Under the pieces are notes generated by a model. It did not search any database. It was not told the origin of the DNA and worked only from the letters and a program-made list of their open reading frames with translations. A stretch of DNA of 64,000 bases from Clavelina lepadiformis (taxonomy: Eukaryota; Chordata; Ascidiacea; Aplousobranchia; Clavelinidae): contig NC_135240.1 of NCBI RefSeq assembly GCF_947623445.1, positions 14,198,001-14,262,000 of the forward strand. The letters are read 5' to 3'. The position numbers and the translations under genes were made by a program. Shown in pieces: positions 58,401 to 64,000 of the stretch; the stretch's first letter is position 1, and the number at the start of each line of letters is the position of its first letter.

Positions 58401-58729
58401 ACAGCAATCAGTATAATTTCTTCTTTATAAGTCTGAATAAATGTTGGCAGAAAATCGTAAAAACGACAACAAAAATTTACGTTGAAGTTGTCAAACTTTT
58501 TACAAGGAACAAACAAGTTAAACCAAAAAGCGACACTATCTTCTCGAAATCGTAACAAAAACTAAACTTAAATTTTTCTGGTTGGTCTGGTTATTTTTTA
58601 TAGACAGCATCGCCAAATTATCCATCTTCCGATAATGTTAAGTGTACAGTAAATAAATGCCTTAATTAGTTTTAGTTTTGAAAAACTTCGTTCGTCTGAT
58701 GCCGTTGTCAAGTAAATTAATTAATTATA
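55433..58729. other. Intergenic, contains a tRNA-like SINE
   Basis: UTP20 3' flank with AATAAA at 55438-55443, then AT-rich desert. Apart from the tRNA-like sequence at 55975-56050, I see no gene or defined transposon termini. Confidence 0.45.
55975..56050 (-). repeat. tRNA-derived SINE / tRNA pseudogene
   Basis: Read on the minus strand, it has an A-box-like AGTGGCGGAATGG (around 56030-56044) and a B-box GGGTTCGATTGCC (55985-55997), with tRNA-like spacing. The acceptor arm does not pair convincingly, so a SINE head or pseudogene is preferred over a working tRNA. Confidence 0.55.
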
Positions 58730-58903
58730 CACAGGCCAACAAAAAAAATTTTTTTTCGAAAGGCATGATATCTTAGATCGATTTAGGGGTATATCAGGGG
58801 CGCTGAGTCCGAAAATATCATTACTTTTGCTGAATTGGCTCTAGTTTTTGAGATATTGCTTCTTCCTACATATACCATGAAAAGTTAGAAATGTATGCTA
58901 GTG

Positions 58904-59357
58904 CAGGGCTTCCCAAACTGGGGGTCGCGACCCCGCAAGGGGTCGCGTAACGAACTTCAGGGGTCGCAGAGCGTATACCAATTTTACACGAAGTACAAAA
59001 TACAATCGAAACAAAATATCGTTCCAGCCTAATCAACATTGAAACCGCCTTGAGACCAGCATTAACAGATATTGAGCCACGGCTGGACTTGCTTTGTAGC
59101 AGAAAGCAGTCGCACCAATCACACTGAATAAATGTGTGTGATTTTTTGTTTCCAGTAGCCTATATATGTGTAAAGTAGTAAATAGACTTTGAGTACTGGT
59201 TGCTTGAAATCAGTCTTTACTCTTTGCATCTCAATAAATGTCACTAATGACTAATGTATGTTTCGCACTGCTAATTTAATCAATTTAAACGTGAAGGGTC
59301 GCGGAAAACTTTAGAAGTTTGAAAGGGGTCGCGAGCAAAAAAGTTTGGGAAGCCCTG
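58904..59357. mobile_element. hAT-like MITE (454 bp) nested in the long-TIR transposon
   Basis: The termini CAGGGCTTCCCAAACT and AGTTTGGGAAGCCCTG are perfect inverted repeats. The flanking 8-bp duplication TGCTAGTG is exact (58896-58903 and 59358-59365). Subterminal GGGGTCGCGACCCC / AGGGGTCGCG motifs are present. Non-coding. The insertion lies just inside the left TIR of the host transposon and so post-dates it. Confidence 0.95.
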
Positions 59358-59566
59358 TGCTAGTGAGTAACAAAGGTTAACAAAAACTGAAGCCATGTGA
59401 AGCAGCTATTTAGTTTTGTCCAAATTACTCACTTGGGAGGTAAATAAGACCTTAGATTAGTTTATATCATCTCCCATCAAGCACTAACATAAGCCTTAAC
59501 ATCTACACACAGCATAACATTCTTGATTTGGCAACAAATATAACGTTTTAACGGGACAGAGAAGAA

Positions 59567-60476
59567 ATGTTAATCCATTTTTACTCTCAAGAAGATAATT
59601 TTGTGTACTGTAAAAACATCGAAGGACTTCTTTCATCTATGGGTCTACTTGTATATAAACCAGAAGAATGGAGGTTATTCAACGACAGCTCCAAAAAAAG
59701 TTTGAAATGTGTGCTACTTCACAACGAAAATAAGTTTGCCTGTGTTCCAATTGGCCACTCAGTCGTTTTAAAGGAACACTACCAACGTGTTAAGATGGTC
59801 TTGAAGAAACTTTCTTATACTGAGCATAACTGGGAGATATGCGTTGATTTGAAAATGGTCAACTTTCTCTTAGGACAACAAGGCGGCTACACCAAGTACC
59901 TCTGCTTTATTTGTTAATGGGATAGTTGGGCCACTGATCATCACTGGATTAAAAAGGAGTGGCCCACACGTGAACAGCTTGTGCACAGAGATAAAAACAT
60001 TGTAAATAAACCTTTGGTCAGTCGTGATCACATTATTTTACCCACATTGCACATCAAATTGGGTTTGATGAAACAATTTGTCAAGGCCTTAGAAAAAGAT
60101 GGTGCTTGTTTTGATTACCTGTGTAAAGTATTCCCTAGTCTTAGTATTGAAAAGCTGAAAGCAGGAATTTTTGATGGGCCACAAATACGAAAATTAATTT
60201 AAGATCAAGTTTTTCCATCACATATGACTGAAGTTGAGAAGGCAGCCTGGTACTCTGGAAGTTGTAAAAGCAAGCAACTATGTGGATCTCGTAGAAGTGA
60301 AGCTTACGAACTTTCAAGCTCTTGGATCAAGGATGAGCATAAAAGTTCACTATCTATTCATTCACTTGGATCGCTTTCCTGAAAACCTCGCAAATATGAG
60401 TGAGGAACAAGGTGAAAGGTTTCACCAAGATGTCAAATTAATGGAAGAGATATATCAAGGTAGATCACTCACATGA
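59567..60476 (+). pseudogene. Uncharacterised transposon-encoded protein, disrupted
   Basis: The reading frame from 59567 shows PEEWRLFNDSSKKSLKCVLL, then WEICVDLKMVNFLLGQQGGY and, after an in-frame TAA at 59915-59917, WDSW and PTLHIKLGLMKQFVKALEKD, with GIFDGPQIRKLI before a second stop at about 60200. A frame change leads into 60234-60476 (NMSEEQGERFHQDVKLMEEI). I recognise these blocks as an invertebrate transposon-associated family usually left as hypothetical proteins; no enzymatic domain name comes to mind. Two stops and a frameshift indicate an inactive copy. Confidence 0.75.
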
Positions 60477-61203
60477 TGGCAGATTACTGCTGGTGCCTAA
60501 TGCGAAGCTGTCCACAACAAGACTACAGGCGAAAGTCGTACAAGAGGACTTTCCTGCAGATGACTTTAAGCTAATTTGAGTAATTAACTAGAGTGCATCT
60601 AAGAACTTCACTAACGCACATCCTGAAATGGATTTATTTCTTCGTAAAGTGTTTTGCTTTGAATACTCCGTGGTAAATGAAAAACATTGATTGCTTGTTC
60701 ATTTCGTCTGTTTTTACAAATTGCTGTCTTTCTTGTGTAGGCTTAGGCATACTTGGTTTGTTATTACCAAATTACTGCTATTTATTATTCACTTCAAGGA
60801 AGTTTTAATGTGGTATTGGAAGCTTAGTCTCACAAATTGCAATATGTTAAGAGAATCTGATGAAAATACGAATAACTCGGGCATTTTTTGTGTTGAATAT
60901 ATGGAAACGAATAGATTTATGCAGCACTTCTTCATTTAGCTAATTTCATTGTGTCTTTAGCTTTAGCTCATTCTTGTGGTTTTAGTGCTGATAGACTTAC
61001 AACAACATTTAATATAGGCAGTTCCTTAAGATAAAATGCAACCTACCTTCAAATTTAAAAGGTACCAAAAATATCGAAATTCGCTAATATCTTAAAAACT
61101 AGAGCCAATTTGCATAAACTAATGGCATTTTCGAGTTCAGCGCCCCTGATATACTCTAAAATCGTTCTTACCTTCCATGCCAAAATTTTTTTGTTGGCCA
61201 GTG

Positions 61204-63394
61204 TTATATATCAAAGGAATAAAAAAGTAAGAAAATGCCATGAAACGATCAGGTGTTCAAACAGAGAATGAGGCTTTTCTGCCATGGAAAGCTAGGAATG
61301 AAAATTTAAATTGCATTGCGTATTTATTTGGTTTGAATGCTTTTAAAACGTACTAAAGAATATTATTTTTTTAAACTAAAACTAATCGAAAACCGGCTGC
61401 ACACGTCGATGACCCAAGAATGGCTTGTTAATACTTGCGTATTCATTGTTAACAGGTTTATTTTACCGCTGTTCCCCGCGAACCCAATTATGGATGCTAT
61501 AGCCGTAGCGTATAGCCGTGTTTACGTCCTCATTGCTTTTCGTTCATTGCACTTCCTTGTTTGTGACAAGAAGTCACACTGTTATCCTACTGTTGCATTT
61601 TAAACACTAATAAACACTTTGAAAAGTTTTGTGAGCATAGAACCAGTTTGGTGTAAGGTTTTCATTGAGATGTACAAAGTTTTAAAATATTATAATGCTA
61701 TATGCAACTGCTAGAATGTTTATTAAAGCAACATTGCGACTATCCAATTTGCCGTCTACTGTACAAGTAAATATGAGAATACAGTTCACTTTGAAACATT
61801 TTTAAGCAATTTTTTGAAAGCAAAATTCTTGCGCTCCGTACATTTTGGGCGGGTCCAGCGGACCTTTTATCGTTGTTATCGGACACGTTTATCTTTACAA
61901 TTTATTATCTTTAGATCCAACTATCAAAAAATCTAACCCCACTCCTCAATGCAATTCAAAACACAAAACTGAAAAGGGCGATGAAATAAAAGGGCTCCCA
62001 CCAAAGCTGGGCCCCAGGGCACTCTACCATGTAAATCTGGGGCTGATACTTACGATTGGTCATAATTCTGGCTCAAACAACGGTGGCAAGTTTGGACTGT
62101 TTCATTCTCTGCTTGAGTGATACAGTAGTGTGCTCTTTAGAAAACGTGTAAACTACGCGTAGTTTGAGATGAAATCAAATCAACGTTTAGTCACATTCTT
62201 CTTATAATGTGTTTTATGAATTTATCACATAAGTAACGACGAAAAAAGCATAAATAAGTACAGCCTAAAAACTGTTTCGCGTTTTCCTCCAGCCGGTTGT
62301 TAAATATGATTACAAACAAGTTACGGCATAAGATGGTAATTGACACATTCGAACAAAAGTTCAACCATTTCGTTGCAAAAAGTTACGTCACCGGAAACGA
62401 GGTCACGCAAGCGGTGCGCAAAACCAAAACACGTTACCATACAGTAGAATGAGATGGTCATTAACTCGACTTTAGTTTAGTTGAAATTTTGGATAACCTG
62501 ATGCAACTACACCGGTTCCAGCGAATCGCCCATTACAATTTATTTAATAATAATAACAAAGAAAAGCAAATAACAATAGATAACCCGAAATTCGGTTAAC
62601 TTTTGATGTTTTTTTGTTCCTATAACGAAAATAGTGTTCATTCTCTCGTAAATATTTCAAAATTTACTCATTGTAACGTAAACACTCTGTCCTTGGTCGT
62701 TTGCTTCGTTGTTAGGGTTTAAGCCAAGAACTCTGAACACTAATTTTTATTAATAATCTGTTGTCTTTTCTCCTTAACGCTCTCAAGTGGACTCTAACGT
62801 ATAACATTTTAAAACCCGGTCGACACTGCAGTCAGCCAGTCAAGGTTATGGAGATTAGCGTAACAATAGAAAGAATCAAGAGTAACATAACCAATAAAAG
62901 TAAACACTGTATGATGATCTCAGCCACCAGAAAAGTTACGGTATTTATGATAACCAAGTAGGCTAGGGTATTAGACTTAAACGGCCATAATAGTTGGCTA
63001 TTTCCAGTGCTACATTTAAGACCGTCATGACAGTTTATTGAAATGCTTTTACACCAAACAAAATTTAACTATTATCAGGACGAAAAATATGAAAAACGCA
63101 CAGTGATATATTCCTCGAAATTGCAATTCATTAGATGTTTTATTTTGGTTATATTATAATTCCTAACATACGTTTTCGTGATTATTGACTGCCAATTTAA
63201 CCAGCTTCGGAAAAATCGGTTGCAAAAGTAATCTGGTCGATCCCTTCAACTTCGAGTCAACAAACTTCCACTTACTTTAGAATAGACCGGTTTTGGGATT
63301 CAGGTGGGTAGGCCACCCCCTACAACTGTGCCAAAATTGTAACAACGTGTTTAACAATAGAACACACGTACCTCAATGATAATAATATTATCAT
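61204..63394. other. Intergenic, no gene recognised
   Basis: AT-rich sequence. A GC-richer patch at about 61850-62060 with GGGCGGGTCC and GGGCCCCAGGGC motifs may be a decayed mobile element, but termini and TSD were not resolved. Confidence 0.4.
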
Positions 63395-63844
63395 CAAAGG
63401 TGGGCAGTCGGTACTTTGTAAGAACGTCGGAAACGGTACCCGTGCTCGGCAAAACATGTGGTAACGGTGGTGTTTGAAAAACGTAGTTCAGTACTTTTTG
63501 GGTATTCTATGTCAGTACTTTTTGTATATCGGATCCTGCCGCAAGTGCAATTTTTGCCCTTATTATGGCCCAGCTACAGGTTATTCTAGGAATCTAGGTC
63601 GAAACATACGTGACTTCACTCATTGCGACTGTATCAGATATCGAAAGGTTAAAAGGGAATAATAAGGGCTGAAGTTGGCATTGGGATTAAAATATAATGA
63701 ACTTTTAAAAAGTATAATTCCTATAACCATGAACTAATCACTTTTAAAGTAGCGAGAACAACTAAAATTTCTTCAAAAAAGACGTTACCAGTATCGGTCC
63801 GGAAATAGTACCGGGATGCAGTAATTCGTTGCTGCCCAGCTTTG
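63395..63844. mobile_element. hAT-like MITE (about 450 bp)
   Basis: The left end CAAAGGTGGGCAG and the right end CTGCCCAGCTTTG are inverted repeats with one mismatch. The flanks ATTATCAT (63387-63394) and ATTTTCAG (63845-63852) match at 6 of 8 positions, consistent with an old hAT-type duplication. Internal CAGTACTTTTTG repeats are present. Non-coding. Confidence 0.65.
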
Positions 63845-64000
63845 ATTTTCAGATATGCAAAACAATTCTGTCATGCATTTCTGTTGATAAACTGCAATCA
63901 GCAAACTATCATACGTAAAAAAGCGTTGAGTCATAATCAATTGTCTATGTTAAAATTCTTATATTCACACGAATTGCAGTAATTTTCGTCTGGGCATAAC

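Larger units (their letters stand above)
58730..61203. mobile_element. DNA transposon with about 130-bp TIRs (2474 bp)
   Basis: The left TIR (58730-58858) and right TIR (61076-61203) are long imperfect inverted repeats. They begin CACAGGCCAACAAAAAAA and, inverted, CACTGGCCAACAAAAAAA, and share blocks such as TATATCAGGGGCGCTGA and TTGGCTCTAGTTTTT. TTATA flanks both sides and may be the target duplication, but the context is low-complexity. The element contains a disrupted ORF (59567-60476) and a later hAT MITE insertion at 58904-59357. I cannot assign a superfamily. Confidence 0.85.

Overview
The window is AT-rich, intron-bearing metazoan nuclear DNA. Exon-intron structures can be joined in frame by GT-AG sites, and several genes belong to animal families. 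Gene density (about nine genes in 64 kb), several single-exon genes in one orientation and one pair separated by only 107 bp suggest a small invertebrate genome that may use spliced-leader operons. An ascidian tunicate is my best guess, but nothing in the window proves it.

Layout. 0.8-3.3 kb (+): the 3' half of a WD40-repeat gene whose start lies outside the window. 4.7-5.7 kb (+): a four-exon gene for a small basic secreted protein that I do not recognise. 5.7-11.7 kb: gene desert. 11.8-16.1 kb (+): a seven-exon aquaporin with a long Gln/Ser-rich tail, as in big brain. 16-23 kb: repeats and desert. 23.3-27.3 kb (+): a ten-exon DEPDC1 homologue. 29.7-31.9 kb (-): an eight-exon ECHDC3 homologue, convergent with DEPDC1. 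32.4-43.4 kb: an accessory zone of hAT elements, a LINE 3' end, a tRNA-like SINE and tandem repeats. 43.6-55.4 kb (+): HSD17B10-like, POLR3K, MTHFS and UTP20 in tandem, nearly free of introns. 55.4-64 kb: desert with a SINE-like sequence, a 2.5-kb long-TIR transposon invaded by a hAT MITE, and a terminal MITE.

Most notable points. (1) The HSD17B10-like protein keeps its NAD-binding motifs and the catalytic Ser position, but has lost both the Tyr and the Lys of the SDR YxxxK motif. It is a predicted pseudoenzyme in a family that also acts non-catalytically in mitochondrial RNase P. (2) At two separate loci, one hAT element has inserted exactly into the 8-bp target duplication of an older hAT-like element, giving TSD-element-TSD-element-TSD tandems. 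(3) UTP20 has a first exon of about 7 kb and keeps introns only near its 3' end. (4) POLR3K and MTHFS look like an operon pair. (5) The aquaporin has a non-canonical selectivity filter in my manual alignment.

The conserved genes mostly concern RNA and ribosome metabolism (UTP20 in the SSU processome, POLR3K in Pol III, HSD17B10 possibly in mitochondrial RNase P) and one-carbon or fatty-acid metabolism (MTHFS, ECHDC3). All exon coordinates were worked out by hand from splice signals and reading frame.
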